Shown: one piece after another, positions 5,836 through 6,033 of the stretch | Layout of the letters: every line of letters begins with the position of its first letter | Numbering within the stretch: position 1 is the stretch's first letter | DNA from: Cytophagales bacterium | GTDB taxonomy: Bacteria; Bacteroidota; Bacteroidia; Cytophagales; UBA9547 | Length of the DNA: 6,033 bases | Direction: 5' to 3' | NCBI GenBank assembly: GCA_013298205.1 | Contig: JAAFJZ010000170.1 | Span: 1 to 6,033, forward strand | Program-made: the position numbers and the translations under genes | Notes under the pieces: model-generated | The model's input: only the letters and a program-made list of their open reading frames with translations | Told to the model about the DNA's origin: nothing | The model's database searches: none

Positions 5836-6033
5836 TCAATCAAAATTCGCTCAATAAAGACAAAAAGCTCAAGGTTTATCTTTACCTAGGCATACTTTTA
5901 TGCCTTTTATGGATTAGTTATACCCTTTCTTCTCTGTTTTTTTTCAGAATAGACCTTACAGAAGAAAATAAATATACCATTTCCCCTACTACCAAGAGCG
6001 TATTAAAAAAGCTTGAAAGTGATGTAAATCTTG
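5826..6033 (+). CDS. gldG: GldG, auxiliary subunit of the gliding-motility ABC transporter (5' part only)
   Basis: The ATG at 5826 overlaps the gldF stop (5833-5835) by 10 nt in a different frame. The 69 visible residues have a basic start (NKDKKLKVY), one membrane anchor (about residues 17-40, YLYLGILLCLLWISYTLSSL), and then RIDLTEENKYTISPTTKSVL. The R-(F/I)-DLTEE-K-YT-(I/L)S motif is the hallmark beginning of the large extracytoplasmic domain of GldG, which belongs to the same family as other ABC-associated Gld_G-type proteins. Known GldG proteins are about 550-560 residues, so about 490 more lie beyond the right edge. It probably completes a GldA-GldF-GldG transporter. Confidence 0.93.
   Translation, partial: MELINQNSLNKDKKLKVYLYLGILLCLLWISYTLSSLFFFRIDLTEENKYTISPTTKSVLKKLESDVNL

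Noticed and set aside
1..6033. CRISPR array, tRNA or rRNA genes, complete insertion sequence
   Set aside because: No regularly spaced direct repeats, no cloverleaf-like or rRNA-like stretch, and no transposase motifs were seen on either strand.

Overview
The window looks like chromosomal DNA from a gliding or T9SS-bearing member of the Bacteroidota. The evidence is low GC, the GldA/GldF/GldG gliding-type ABC transporter, a remnant of a type IX secretion C-terminal sorting domain, and a TTTG-N18-TATTTTTG promoter upstream of gldA that fits the Bacteroidetes sigma factor. The genus cannot be read from the sequence.

Left part (1-2122, minus strand): a surface-glycan segment. pseB (UDP-GlcNAc 4,6-dehydratase, 2122-1100) is followed on the same strand by a Wzt-type polysaccharide ABC-transporter ATPase. 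That ATPase starts with TTG at 1000 and runs off the left edge. Together they suggest synthesis of a nucleotide sugar and export of the glycan carrying it (inference).

Middle part (about 2284-3458): a gene graveyard. It holds the C-terminal end of a DAO-type FAD oxidoreductase (minus strand, truncated and frameshifted), the last ~70 codons of a T9SS cargo protein (plus strand, frameshifted), and, 4 nt after it, the signal peptide and first ~100 residues of a pectate-lyase-3-like beta-helix protein (plus strand, frameshifted and cut off). A 37-bp AT-rich imperfect palindrome lies among them.

Next (3433-4021, minus strand) is an apparently intact two-gene toxin-antitoxin-like module: a DUF433 protein followed after 1 nt by a DUF5615 PIN-like protein. 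Between this module and the divergent gld genes is a perfect 40-bp palindrome.

Right part (4211-6033, plus strand): gldA-gldF-gldG. Two anomalies stand out. gldA has a -1 frameshift near 4530, after the Q-loop and before the signature motif. There is also no stop codon between gldA and gldF, so the second half of gldA is in frame with all of gldF. gldG overlaps the end of gldF by 10 nt and runs off the right edge.

I do not see a clearly new multi-gene system. The points most worth a second look are the gldA frameshift with gldA-gldF fusion, the perfect palindrome in the divergent intergenic region, and the cluster of decayed secreted-protein genes beside a toxin-antitoxin module.
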